DNA of 64,000 bases from Paraburkholderia sp. (GTDB lineage: Bacteria > Pseudomonadota > Gammaproteobacteria > Burkholderiales > Burkholderiaceae). Of the stretch, positions 26,240-35,684 are shown piece by piece. The position numbers were made by a program, and so were the translations under genes. How positions within the stretch are numbered: position 1 is the first letter of the stretch; each line of letters opens with the position of its first letter. The notes under the pieces were generated by a model. The model ran no database searches. It was not told the origin of the DNA and saw nothing but the letters and a program-made list of their open reading frames with translations. The stretch lies in contig NZ_SCRP01000015.1 of assembly GCF_004298475.1 (NCBI RefSeq), forward strand, positions 62,001 through 126,000. Direction: 5' to 3'.

Positions 26240-28024
26240 ATGCTGCCCGCACAGAAACACACGCTGGAGACCCTGCTCGCCGACGCCGTCAGCCAGGTGA
26301 CGAAGGCGCTCGAAGGCGCCACCGAATCGGCATTCGTCGTACCCGCCATCACGCTCGAGCGCCCGAAAGCCGCCGCCCACGGCGATGTCGCGTGCAACGT
26401 CGCGATGCAGCTCGCCAAGCCGCTGCGCGCCAATCCGCGTCAGCTCGCGCAACAGATCGTCACCGCCGCGCTCGCGCTGCCCGCCGCAGCCGGTCTCATC
26501 GAAGCCGCCGAAATCGCCGGTCCCGGCTTCATCAATCTGCGCCTCACCGCCGACGCGAAACGCGCCGCGATCAGCGCCGTGTTCGCCGAAGGCGAGACGT
26601 TCGGCCGCTCGCAGCGCGAAGCGGGCAAGCGCGTGCTCGTCGAATTCGTGTCCGCGAACCCCACGGGACCGCTGCACGTCGGCCACGGCCGCCAGGCCGC
26701 GCTCGGCGACGCGATCTCGAACGTGCTCGCCTCGCAGGGCTACGGCGTGCACCGCGAGTTCTACTACAACGACGCGGGCGTCCAGATCCAGAACCTCGCC
26801 GTCTCGACCCAGGCGCGCGCGCGCGGCCTGAAGCCCGGCGACGCCGACTGGCCCGAAGCGGCGTACAACGGCGAGTACATCGCCGATATCGCCCGGGACT
26901 ATCTCGCAGGCGCAACGGTCGCCGCGAAAGACGGCGAGCCGGTAAAGGGCGCGCAGGATCCGGCGGATCTCGAAGCGATCCGCCGCTTCGCCGTCGCGTA
27001 CCTGCGCCACGAGCAGGATCTGGATCTGCAGGCGTTCGGCGTGAAATTCGACCGCTACTACCTCGAATCGTCGCTCTACACGGAAGGCCGCGTGGAGCAG
27101 ACCGTCGAAGCGCTGGTCGCCTCGGGCGAGACCTACGAGCAGGACGGCGCGCTGTGGCTCAAGACCACGGACTACGACGACGACAAAGACCGCGTGATGC
27201 GCAAGTCCGACGGCACTTATACGTACTTCCTGCCGGACGTCGCCTACCACGTCACCAAGTGGGAGCGCGGCTTCACGAAGGTCATCAACGTGCAGGGCTC
27301 GGACCACCACGGCACCATCGCACGCGTGCGCGCGGGCCTGCAGGCGCTCCGCGCCGGCATTCCGAAGGGCTACCCCGACTACGTGCTGCACAAGATGGTC
27401 ACGGTGATGCGCGACGGCCAGGAAGTGAAGATCTCGAAGCGCGCGGGCAGCTACGTGACGGTGCGCGACCTGATCGAATGGTCGGGCGGCGCCAATCCGG
27501 GCAGCGAAGTCTCGCCCGATCTGCTCGACGAGGCCACCGTCCGCCGCGGGCGCGACGCCGTGCGCTTCTTCCTGATCTCGCGTAAGGCCGACACCGAATT
27601 CGTGTTCGACATCGACCTCGCGCTCAAGCAAAACGACGAAAATCCCGTGTATTACGTGCAGTACGCGCACGCGCGGATCTCGTCCATCCTGAACGACTGG
27701 CAGTCGAAGCACGGCGGCAACCTCGCCGCGCTGCCGCAGGTCGATCTCGCGCCGCTGTCGAGCGAGCGCGCGCTGGCGCTGATCGCGAAGCTCGCCGAGT
27801 TCCCCGACATGCTCACGCACGCTGCCGCCGAACTCGCGCCGCACGCCGTCGCGTTCTATCTGCGCGAACTCGCCGCAGAGTTTCACTCGTTCTACAATGC
27901 CGAACGTGTACTCGTCGACGATGCCGCCGAGCGCGACGCCCGCGTCGCACTGCTCGCGGCCACGCGCCAGGTGCTCGCGAACGGGCTGGCCGTGATCGGC
28001 GTGTCCGCGCCCGAGCGCATGTGA
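26240..28024 (+). CDS. argS: Arginine--tRNA ligase
   Basis: This 594-residue class I aminoacyl-tRNA synthetase charges tRNA-Arg. An N-terminal additional domain leads into [19 protein letters not shown], where HVGH (about residues 146-149) is the HIGH motif. [13 protein letters not shown] is the KMSKS-like motif, and a DALR anticodon-binding domain completes the protein at [10 protein letters not shown]. Length and order are normal. The gene is followed by a SPOR-domain gene and dsbA on the same strand, the usual beta-proteobacterial order. Confidence 0.97.
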   Translation: MLPAQKHTLETLLADAVSQVTKALEGATESAFVVPAITLERPKAAAHGDVACNVAMQLAKPLRANPRQLAQQIVTAALALPAAAGLIEAAEIAGPGFINLRLTADAKRAAISAVFAEGETFGRSQREAGKRVLVEFVSANPTGPLHVGHGRQAALGDAISNVLASQGYGVHREFYYNDAGVQIQNLAVSTQARARGLKPGDADWPEAAYNGEYIADIARDYLAGATVAAKDGEPVKGAQDPADLEAIRRFAVAYLRHEQDLDLQAFGVKFDRYYLESSLYTEGRVEQTVEALVASGETYEQDGALWLKTTDYDDDKDRVMRKSDGTYTYFLPDVAYHVTKWERGFTKVINVQGSDHHGTIARVRAGLQALRAGIPKGYPDYVLHKMVTVMRDGQEVKISKRAGSYVTVRDLIEWSGGANPGSEVSPDLLDEATVRRGRDAVRFFLISRKADTEFVFDIDLALKQNDENPVYYVQYAHARISSILNDWQSKHGGNLAALPQVDLAPLSSERALALIAKLAEFPDMLTHAAAELAPHAVAFYLRELAAEFHSFYNAERVLVDDAAERDARVALLAATRQVLANGLAVIGVSAPERM

Positions 28025-28045
28025 CTGGCATCGAAGCTGGCCTTA

Positions 28046-28069
28046 AAGCGGACCTCGAAGCGGACCTCG
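28046..28069. repeat. Two tandem 12-bp units just after argS
   Basis: AAGCGGACCTCG occurs twice in a row, starting 22 bases after the argS stop codon. Confidence 0.85.
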
Positions 28070-28160
28070 AGCGAGCGACACGCGACGCGATATGCATGGG
28101 GCCGTCCGCACCACGCGGGCGGCCATTCCAGAACTCCCTTGTTTGCAGGTGATTCAGACG

Positions 28161-28952
28161 ATGGCACAACCGCGCCGCACTTCAAAACAGCAGTCGAAGC
28201 AGTCTGGAGGTACGTTTCTCGGTGTCGTGCTAGGCCTGATTGTCGGCCTTGCGATTGCAGTGGTGGTGGCGCTCTACATCACGCGCACGCCCACGCCGTT
28301 CGTCTCGAAGGTCGCGCCTCCAGCCGCCTCCGACGCGAGCCAGGCCGACGCCCAATACGATCCGAACCGCGCGCTGCAGGGCAAGTCGCCTGGCCAGCCG
28401 GTCCCGCAGGCCGCGCAGGGCACGCCGCCCAACACCGCGCCGGGCCAGAGCGCCAATCCATCGCAGGCCGCGGGCATGCTCCAGGAGCCGCAGATCGTCG
28501 AAGTGCCGCCGTCGGCCGCACCGACCGATAACGCATCGGCGGCTGCAAACGGCGTCGCCGTGCCGTCGCGGCCCGCCATCGCCGAGAAAAAACCACAGCC
28601 GGCGAGCAACCCCGCGCAGATCCTCGCGAACAACGAGCCGCATAAGCCCGCGACGGGCATTCCCACGCCGGCCGCGAAACTCGCGCCGGGCGTGCCGTCC
28701 GCCGCCGAGGCGAATACGGGCTATTTCCTGCAGGTGGGCGCGTACAAGACTTCCGCCGACGCCGAGCAGCAACGCGCCCGTCTGGCGTTCCAGGGGTTCG
28801 AATCGAAGGTCACCCAGCGCGATGCGGGCGGTATCACGTACTATCGTGTCCGCATCGGGCCATTCACGAAGTTCGACGACATGAACTCCACGCGTCAACG
28901 GCTGTCTGACGCGGGCATCGATACAGCCGTTATCCGCTTCACGAAGCAGTAA
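28161..28952 (+). CDS. SPOR-domain cell-division-type protein (FtsN-like)
   Basis: This 263-residue inner-membrane protein has a basic cytoplasmic start, one membrane segment (about residues 16-38, GGTFLGVVLGLIVGLAIAVVV) and a long Ala/Pro/Gln linker. A C-terminal SPOR domain (about 188-263, NTGYFLQVGAYKTSADAEQQ to TAVIRFTKQ) follows. SPOR domains bind denuded peptidoglycan at the division site, and this layout is that of FtsN. Position between argS and dsbA is conserved in the group. Low linker conservation prevents a firm FtsN call. Confidence 0.87.
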   Translation: MAQPRRTSKQQSKQSGGTFLGVVLGLIVGLAIAVVVALYITRTPTPFVSKVAPPAASDASQADAQYDPNRALQGKSPGQPVPQAAQGTPPNTAPGQSANPSQAAGMLQEPQIVEVPPSAAPTDNASAAANGVAVPSRPAIAEKKPQPASNPAQILANNEPHKPATGIPTPAAKLAPGVPSAAEANTGYFLQVGAYKTSADAEQQRARLAFQGFESKVTQRDAGGITYYRVRIGPFTKFDDMNSTRQRLSDAGIDTAVIRFTKQ

Positions 28953-29096
28953 CCCGGGCGCCCGCCGCAGTGTGCGGGCAACTTGCAACGCATGACCCGC
29001 ACGCCGGAGCCTGCACTGTGCGAGCGTCGCTCGCGCGAGCGTGCGGTACAGCACAGCGTCGGCGCCGCCAGTCACGCCAACGTAAATCAACAAGAT

Positions 29097-29735
29097 ATGA
29101 AACGACTTCTTGGTTCGCTTTTGCTTTCGCTTTCGATGATCGCCGGGGTCGCCCACGCCTCGCCCGCCGCGCCCGTCGCCAACAAGGACTACATGGTCCT
29201 CGCCGGACAGCAGCCGCTTGGCGTGCCCGCAGGCAAGATCGAAGTCATCGAATTCATGTGGTACGGCTGCCCGCACTGCAACGCATTCGACCCGTACCTC
29301 GAAGCGTGGGTCAAGAAACAAGGTCCGGACGTCGTGTTCCGGCGCATCCCGGTCGCGTTCCGCGACGACTTCATTCCGCACTCGAAGATGTTCTACGCGC
29401 TCGACGCGCTCGGCCTCGTGCAGAAACTCACGCCGGCCATCTTCCATGAAATCCACGTGAACAAGAATTACCTGCTCACGCCGGAAGACCAGGCCAAGTT
29501 CCTCGCGACCCAGGGCGTCGATACGAAGAAGTTCATGGACGCGTACAACTCGTTCTCGACGCAATCCGCCCTCCAGCGCGACAAGGAAGTGATCAGCGCG
29601 TACAAGATCGAAGGCGTGCCGACGCTCGCCGTGCAGGGCAAGTACGAAACGGGCCCGGAACAGGCCGGCACGCTGCCGGGCACGATCCAGGTGCTCGATT
29701 TCCTCGTCTCGCAGGTCCGCGCGAAGAAGATGTAA
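29097..29735 (+). CDS. dsbA: Thiol:disulfide interchange protein DsbA
   Basis: This 212-residue periplasmic oxidase introduces disulfide bonds into secreted proteins. The signal peptide is cleaved after about AGVAHA (residue 21). The active site is CPHC at 58-61 within FMWYGCPHCNAF, and the cis-proline loop is EGVPTLAV. A thioredoxin fold with helical insertion is evident. Upstream codons in frame lack a signal peptide, so the ATG at 29097 was chosen. An SDR gene begins 16 bases after the stop. Confidence 0.95.
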   Translation: MKRLLGSLLLSLSMIAGVAHASPAAPVANKDYMVLAGQQPLGVPAGKIEVIEFMWYGCPHCNAFDPYLEAWVKKQGPDVVFRRIPVAFRDDFIPHSKMFYALDALGLVQKLTPAIFHEIHVNKNYLLTPEDQAKFLATQGVDTKKFMDAYNSFSTQSALQRDKEVISAYKIEGVPTLAVQGKYETGPEQAGTLPGTIQVLDFLVSQVRAKKM

Positions 29736-29751
29736 GCCCCTGCGCGCCGGT

Positions 29752-30528
29752 ATGAGTCAACCGTTGAAGGTCTTCATCACCGGCGCGTCGAGCGGCATCG
29801 GCGCCGCGCTCGCCGCCGAATACGCGCGGCGCGGCGCCATCCTCGGGCTCGTCGCGCGCCGCGCCGACGCCCTCGCCAGCTTCCAGCAGTCCCACCCGCA
29901 GTCCTCCGTCTCCCTCTATCTCGCCGACGTACGCGACGCCGATGCGCTCGCCGACGCCGCGCGCGCGTTCATCGAAGCGCACGGCCTGCCGGACGTCGTG
30001 ATCGCCAACGCGGGCGTGAGCCAGGGCGCGATCACCGGCCACGGCGACCTCGCGACTTTTCGCGACGTGATGGACACCAACTACTTCGGCATGGTCGCCA
30101 CCTTCGAACCGTTCGCCGCCGCGATGAGCGAGGCGCGACGCGGTACGCTCGTCGGCATTGCGAGCGTGGCCGGCGTGCGCGGGCTGCCGGGTTCGGGCGC
30201 GTACAGCGCGTCGAAGGCCGCTACGCTCGCCTACCTCGAAGCGCTGCGCGTCGAGATGCGGCCGTTCGGCGTGAGCGTCGTCACGATCGCGCCCGGCTAT
30301 ATCCGCACGCCGATGACGGACAAGAATCCGTATCCCATGCCGTTCCTGATGGACGTCGACCGCTTCGCCGCCAAGTCAGCCGAAGCGATTGCGCGCGGCA
30401 CGCCGTTCGCGATCTTTCCGTGGCCGATGCGCGTGGGCGCCGCGTTGCTGCGCATGCTGCCGCGCTGGCTCTACGACCGCGTGTTCGAGCGGGCTCCCCG
30501 CAAGCCGCGCGCCGCCGCCGACCACTGA
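29752..30528 (+). CDS. Short-chain dehydrogenase/reductase
   Basis: This 258-residue classical SDR has the cofactor motif TGASSGIGAAL (residues 9-19), NAGVSQG, the catalytic Ser in IASVAGVRG and the YSASK active-site tetrad. Absence of a clear acidic residue after the second strand (VARRADAL) suggests NADP(H). The C-terminus carries a hydrophobic, basic region (PWPMRVGAALLRMLPRWLYD) that may touch the membrane. Its substrate is unknown. It lies 16 bases after dsbA, so co-transcription is likely. Confidence 0.9.
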   Translation: MSQPLKVFITGASSGIGAALAAEYARRGAILGLVARRADALASFQQSHPQSSVSLYLADVRDADALADAARAFIEAHGLPDVVIANAGVSQGAITGHGDLATFRDVMDTNYFGMVATFEPFAAAMSEARRGTLVGIASVAGVRGLPGSGAYSASKAATLAYLEALRVEMRPFGVSVVTIAPGYIRTPMTDKNPYPMPFLMDVDRFAAKSAEAIARGTPFAIFPWPMRVGAALLRMLPRWLYDRVFERAPRKPRAAADH

Positions 30529-30706
30529 ACGGCACGCCCGCGCGATCGTTTTGCGTGCTGCCGCAACGTGATCGCACCTTCGTATGCGCTATGCGGGTCA
30601 TCGGTTGTCCCGGCAATTTCCCTTCGATAAGCTTTCCCCCATCGGGCGCTCCCGTGCACCGCATTCGCCGCGCTCCCGAACGCTACAGCAGACAACCGGA
30701 GATCCC

Positions 30707-32347
30707 ATGCGCCTCACCTCACTTGTCCCTGCGCCCGGCGCGCTGCGCGCCATTGCCTCGCTCGCCGGCTGGCTGACCATCTGCGGCGCACTCGCCTGCG
30801 CAGCTGCGCCCGCAGGCGCAAAACCGCTGACTGTCTGCACCGAGTCGAGCCCCGACGGCTTCGACGTCGTGCAGTTCAACTCGCTCGTGACGACCAACGC
30901 GTCCGCCGATGTGATTTTCAATTCGCTCGTCTCGTACGACGAGGCCGCGAAGAAGGTCATGCCCGCGCTCGCCGACAAGTGGACCGTGAGCGCCGACGGC
31001 CTCACATACACATTCCATCTGCGCCCCAACGTGCAGTTCCAGACGACTGCGTGGTTCAAGCCCACGCGCGCGCTGAACGCCGACGACGTCGTCTTCACGT
31101 TCGAGCGCATGCTCGACCCGAACCATCCGTGGCACAAGGTGGCGGGCGCAAGTGGCTTTCCGCATGCACAGTCGATGGGACTGACGAAGCTCGTCAAGTC
31201 GGTCACGAAAGTCGGCGACAACACGGTCCGGTTCGAACTGACCGAGCCGAACGCGACGTTCCTCTCGATCCTGACGATGGGCTTCGCATCGATCTATTCC
31301 GCCGAGTACGCGGACCAGCTCCAGAAGGCGGGCAAGGAAATCGATCTCAATGCGAAGCCCGTGGGCACGGGCCCGTTCATGCTGAAGAGCTACACGAAGG
31401 ATGCGCTGATCCGCTATGACGTGAACCCCGCGTACTGGGGGCCGAAGCCGAAGGTGGACCGGCTGGTCTACGCGATCACGCCCGACGCCGCCGTGCGCGC
31501 GCAGAAGGTAAAGGCAGGCGAATGCCAGATTGCGCTTTCGCCGAAGCCCCAGGACGTCGCGGCGGCGAAGGCCGACAAGGCGTTGAGCGTGGTCGAAACG
31601 CCTGCCTTCATGACCGCATTCGTCGCGTTGAACACGCAGAAAAAGCCGCTCGACAACCCGAAGGTGCGTCAGGCGCTGAACATGGCGTTCGACCGCACGA
31701 CCTACCTGAAAACCGTGTTCGACAACACCGCGACGCCCGCAACGAATCCGTGGCCGCCGATCACCTGGGGCTACGCGCACGATGTTCAGCCGTATCGGTA
31801 TGACCCGGCGAAGGCGAAGCTATTGCTCGCCGACGCGGGCTACCCGAACGGCTTCTCGACGACGATCTGGGTGCGTCCGAACGGCAGCCTGCTCAATCCG
31901 AATCCGCGCGTGGGCGCCGAGCTGCTGCAGGCCGACTTTGCGAAGATCGGCGTGAAGGCTCAGATCAAGGTGATCGAATGGGGCGAACTGATCAAGGAAG
32001 CGAAGCAGGGCCAGCACGACACGCTGTTCATGGGCTGGGCCGGCGACAACGGCGATCCGGACAACTACCTCTCGCCGCTCTTTAGCTGCAACGCGGTGAA
32101 GTCGGGCATCAACTTCGCGCGCTTTTGCGATCCGCAACTCGACAAGCTGATCGCCGACGGCAAGACCACCGCCAATCAGGCCGAGCGCGTAAAGCTTTAC
32201 GAAGCGGCGCAGAAGATCATCCGCGATCAGGCGCTGTGGATTCCGCTCAGCTATCCGACCGCCGCGGCGATCACGCGCACCAACGTGAGCGGCTATCGCG
32301 TGAGCCCGTTCGGACGCCAGAACTTCGCGGACGTCGCAGTGCAGTAA
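30707..32347 (+). CDS. Peptide ABC transporter substrate-binding protein (family 5, DppA-like)
   Basis: This 546-residue periplasmic binding protein has a signal peptide ending near AAAPAGA and the family 5 features PALADKWTVSADGLTYTFHL and a NPAYWGPKPKVDRLVY stretch. The CTESSPDGFDVVQFNS start of the mature protein is typical of dipeptide-binding DppA. No permease or ATPase genes follow, so it must work with components encoded elsewhere (inference). The Met at 30707 directly precedes the signal peptide. Confidence 0.9.
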   Translation: MRLTSLVPAPGALRAIASLAGWLTICGALACAAAPAGAKPLTVCTESSPDGFDVVQFNSLVTTNASADVIFNSLVSYDEAAKKVMPALADKWTVSADGLTYTFHLRPNVQFQTTAWFKPTRALNADDVVFTFERMLDPNHPWHKVAGASGFPHAQSMGLTKLVKSVTKVGDNTVRFELTEPNATFLSILTMGFASIYSAEYADQLQKAGKEIDLNAKPVGTGPFMLKSYTKDALIRYDVNPAYWGPKPKVDRLVYAITPDAAVRAQKVKAGECQIALSPKPQDVAAAKADKALSVVETPAFMTAFVALNTQKKPLDNPKVRQALNMAFDRTTYLKTVFDNTATPATNPWPPITWGYAHDVQPYRYDPAKAKLLLADAGYPNGFSTTIWVRPNGSLLNPNPRVGAELLQADFAKIGVKAQIKVIEWGELIKEAKQGQHDTLFMGWAGDNGDPDNYLSPLFSCNAVKSGINFARFCDPQLDKLIADGKTTANQAERVKLYEAAQKIIRDQALWIPLSYPTAAAITRTNVSGYRVSPFGRQNFADVAVQ

Positions 32348-32558
32348 TCGTTCAACGGCCCGCTCAACGCGAGATAGCGTGGACGCGGATGCCGGCGGGC
32401 GAGCGGTCGGAAAGTGTCTGCATGGCTTGCCTCGCGGGTGGTGATCCGCCCTTCGTATGCCGCGCGCAGCATACGTCGCCCCGGCGATTGCCGGGCAGGC
32501 GCACGCTGCGCAGCACAGTGCGTCGCGTGCGCCGGGTTGCCCGCCCTATCCGCTGGCG

Positions 32559-35312
32559 TTATTCGCCCGTGGCACGCGTAGCGCGACGGCGTGCAGTTGG
32601 CGCACCCGCCACGCGCGACGACGATGGCGCTGCGCTACGCGCGCGGCGTGCGGGCGTGGCTTCGCGAGGCGGCTTCGCAGTTGCGGACGCAACCTTGCCC
32701 GGCGTTGTTTTCGCTTTCGCGGCGGTTTTCGCGGCGGTTTTCGCGGCGGTTTTAGCAGCAGTTTTCGTGGCGGTTTTCACGGTTGCTTTCACGGCTGCTT
32801 TGGCCGCTGTTTTCACGGCGGTTTTCGCCTTCAACGTCGCGCGCTTCGGCGTCGCATTCTCGTTCGCGCTAGCACCCGAAGCACCCGAAACAACCGGCGC
32901 TTCGGCGCTGACCGCAGGCACAGCCGCCTTGTCCGCCTCGCCCGCGGCTTGCGCGCTCCCCCCTCCCGACACCGCACCCGAAGCGGCCGCGCCCGCAGGA
33001 GGCACAGCGCCGCCCGTTGCCGGACCGCCGTCCTGCGGCGGCATCCCGCCCTTCTCGCTACCCGGCTCGATGCCGAGCGCCCGCTGCACCACGCGAAAGC
33101 GCTCGCGCTGCTCGCCTTCGAGCGGCCCCGATACCGTCACAATGCGATAGACCGCCGCGAGCAGCGCGCGGCGCGTAGTCATGTCGGGCACGATATCGGG
33201 CAGCGCGTCGATCGCAGCCTGCGGATCGAGATGGACAATCGCACCCTGGCGGCGCGCAGCCTCCTTCAGTTCGGCGATGGTCGGCTGGCTCGCGCCGAGG
33301 TACTCGCGCGCCAGTTCGCGCATGCGCTGGAACGGGCGGTACTGCACCGTATGCATTTCGTCGACGAGGTACGCGGCGATACGCATGAACGCATCGACGA
33401 GCGTGCCCGTGTGCAAGTGTTCGCGCGCCGAGCGCAGGCGAAATTGCGCGAGTTCCTTGCGCAGCTCCATGAGCGGCGGCGCAATCGGATCGAGCGGCTG
33501 GTTCGGCGCGACTCCCACGTAGGCCTGCGCCCACGGCGCCGTATAGACGCTGTAGAAGGTGTTCTCGATCCACGTATCGCGCGCGTCGCGGTACATGTCC
33601 CACGCGGATTCGATGCTGGCCGACATCTGCCGTTCGAGCAGCGTGAACGGATTGTCGGGCGCGGCGGGCTTGCGATGCTTGCGCACCGTCCTGGCGATGG
33701 CGGGCAGCCCGAGAAGCGCGGGATTCGCATCGCTCAACACGCTGCGCTCCACGCGCGTGGGATGCGTCTCGCGCAGCATGTGCGCGGACAACGCGTTGCT
33801 CGAAGCACGCACGAACGGCGAAACGAGCAGATCGTAGAGCCGCTGGTTGTTCTCGGCGAAGCGGCGCACCACTTCGAACGGCTGCTCGTCTTCGCGGCCG
33901 TCGTCCAGCGCGAGAATGTCTTCGATCGTGCGCCGCTCGAAGCGGATTTCATAACGGCCTTCGAGCGCTTCGAGGCGGCCCGCTTCCGGCGTCGTGTCGG
34001 TGATCTTCGCTTCGTAAAGACCCGGCGGCAGCACGTCGATCAGATCGAGCGCCGAAAACAGTTCCGTGTGCTCTCTGTTGGCCACGCTCGCCGAAACGAA
34101 AATACCGAGGTGACCGACCTTGTCGTGCAGGCAATACACGATCACCTGTTCGTTGGCGATGACTTCGTCGACGCTCGCGTAGAGATCGGGAATCCAGTTC
34201 AGCGCCTGTTGCGGCGGCGTGATGTTGTCGCCCCACGAAGCGAGCACGATGATCGGCGTGCGGATATTGCGCAGATCCACGGGTGCGCGCGCGTGCTTCG
34301 CGTACACCTCGTTGCGCGTGAGATGGTTGCCGACGAACAGGTTCTGCACGATCCAGTCTATTTCGGCGCGGTTCAGCTGAAAGTGGCCGCCCCACCAGCG
34401 CTCGAATTCGAGGAAGCGCTCGCGCTCCGTATCGACGTTCGCATACAGGTTGTAGAGCTTGCCCCAGAAGGTGTTCGCGGGATTGAGGTTCTCGAAGTTC
34501 TGCACGAGATGCGCGCCGTCGAAGTGGCCGTCGCCCAGATCGGCAGCGAGCGACGATGTCCACGTGCCGCCCAGCATGCCGCCCGCGTAGCGCATCGGAT
34601 TCTTGCCCTTCACGCCCGCCCAGTACGAAAGCGGCGAACCCGCGAGCATGACCGGCCCGACGAGTTCCGGCGCCGAAGCCGCGAGCAGCGCCGCCGCCCA
34701 TCCGCCCTGGCAATTGCCGATCACGAACGGCAGGCCGTCCGATTCGGGATGCAGTTCGCGCACCTTGCGGATAAACACGGCTTCGGCCTGCGCGACCGAC
34801 TGGATGGTCTGCGTCTCGCACGGCACCGGGAAGAACGTCACGAAGTAGCACGGATGGCCCTTGCGCAGCGCAATGCCCACTTCGCTGTCCATCTTGAAGC
34901 CCGCGATGCCGGGGCCGTGGCCCGCGCGCGGATCGATGACGACGAAGGGACGCATGTGCGGATCGGACGGCACGTCGTCTTCGGGCAGGATGCGCAGGAG
35001 CGCGTAGTTGCACGGATCGTGCAGTTCGCGGCCATCGGCGATCACTTCGTATTCGAAGCGCAGCACGGGCGGCATCCCGGCCTGCTCGTGCAGGTGGGTC
35101 TGATTGCCGCGCTCGCGCAGCACGTCGAAGAACAACACGCTGCGCTGCCAGGCGTCGAACAGGTACTCGTAGAGCGGCTGGGCGGCGGCCAGCCCGGTCA
35201 CAGCGGACGAACCGGCCTGCGAACCGGCCTGCGAATGGGCATGCGAAGGGGCCGAAGACAGGGCCGAAGAAGGGATGGACGAAGCAGCGGAAGTAGAGGC
35301 GGAAACTGCCAC
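32559..35312 (-). CDS. DUF3141 protein: PHA-synthase-like alpha/beta hydrolase with Lys/Ala tail
   Basis: This 917-residue protein belongs to DUF3141. Residues 190-410 read as a polyhydroxyalkanoate-synthase-like catalytic core: the lipase box is GNCQGG with Cys201, the aspartate is Asp362 in ASWGDNITPP and the histidine is His401 in DKVGHLGIF. These are in the PhaC order and spacing. Residues of about 400-770 have no recognised domain. The last 120 or so are low-complexity, with a run of KTAA repeats coded by 12-bp units, like histone H1. No ATG fits; the GTG at 35312 follows a good AAAGGAGA site. A second, out-of-frame ATG sits just upstream of it. It is divergent from pta-ackA, a known pairing. 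Substrate is unproven. Confidence 0.82.
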   Translation of the reverse strand: MAVSASTSAASSIPSSALSSAPSHAHSQAGSQAGSSAVTGLAAAQPLYEYLFDAWQRSVLFFDVLRERGNQTHLHEQAGMPPVLRFEYEVIADGRELHDPCNYALLRILPEDDVPSDPHMRPFVVIDPRAGHGPGIAGFKMDSEVGIALRKGHPCYFVTFFPVPCETQTIQSVAQAEAVFIRKVRELHPESDGLPFVIGNCQGGWAAALLAASAPELVGPVMLAGSPLSYWAGVKGKNPMRYAGGMLGGTWTSSLAADLGDGHFDGAHLVQNFENLNPANTFWGKLYNLYANVDTERERFLEFERWWGGHFQLNRAEIDWIVQNLFVGNHLTRNEVYAKHARAPVDLRNIRTPIIVLASWGDNITPPQQALNWIPDLYASVDEVIANEQVIVYCLHDKVGHLGIFVSASVANREHTELFSALDLIDVLPPGLYEAKITDTTPEAGRLEALEGRYEIRFERRTIEDILALDDGREDEQPFEVVRRFAENNQRLYDLLVSPFVRASSNALSAHMLRETHPTRVERSVLSDANPALLGLPAIARTVRKHRKPAAPDNPFTLLERQMSASIESAWDMYRDARDTWIENTFYSVYTAPWAQAYVGVAPNQPLDPIAPPLMELRKELAQFRLRSAREHLHTGTLVDAFMRIAAYLVDEMHTVQYRPFQRMRELAREYLGASQPTIAELKEAARRQGAIVHLDPQAAIDALPDIVPDMTTRRALLAAVYRIVTVSGPLEGEQRERFRVVQRALGIEPGSEKGGMPPQDGGPATGGAVPPAGAAASGAVSGGGSAQAAGEADKAAVPAVSAEAPVVSGASGASANENATPKRATLKAKTAVKTAAKAAVKATVKTATKTAAKTAAKTAAKTAAKAKTTPGKVASATAKPPREATPARRARSAAPSSSRVAGAPTARRRATRATGE
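32722..32830. repeat. 12-bp tandem repeats coding the KTAA tail
   Basis: Imperfect copies of a 12-bp unit such as GCGGTTTTCGCG code for (KTAA)-type repeats on the minus strand in the DUF3141 tail. Exact copies are clustered at 32722-32755. Confidence 0.85.
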
Positions 35313-35684
35313 GACATGAATCTCCTTTAGCGGGGAGCCCCCGGCGGCGTTATGTACGATGCGGCACGAGGCGGCACGAGGCGTATGTTGCACTGCAGTA
35401 TTTCAATCTAGGCAGGCCTGTCTCGAAAGTCAAGGCAGGCAAAACGGCGACAGCGGGGTTGCCCCCGGGGGGCAACCCCGCAAGGCGCGCCGGACATGAT
35501 CTCCGCGCGGCATGAACGATGCGTGACACAGCGCCGCACGCCCTGCGGCGTTGATGCTGCGCTGGTACGGCACAGTTTTCCGACGGCGATCCAGGCGCTG
35601 CACTACACTTGTCAGCGCGTTGCGCGCCGCAGCATGCGGCCCTCACGCGGCGGCGCACAACCGTGATTCAGCATGGAGACACGC
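35313..35684. other. Divergent spacer between the DUF3141 gene and pta
   Basis: These 372 bases hold no gene but contain a 29-bp near-perfect palindrome at 35453-35481 and a 10-bp duplication GCGGCACGAG near 35361-35382. Promoters for both directions must lie here. Confidence 0.65.
35453..35481. promoter_or_regulatory. 29-bp palindrome in the divergent spacer
   Basis: The arms GCGGGGTTGCCCCC (35453-35466) and its exact complement (35468-35481) surround one central base. It has no T tract on either side, so it is not a simple terminator; it could be a regulator site, a cruciform or a palindromic repeat element. Confidence 0.5.

Noticed and set aside
32457..35330. Long plus-strand open frame opposite the DUF3141 gene
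   Set aside because: It is a mirror frame of a real GC-rich gene: Arg/His-rich, with no family motifs.
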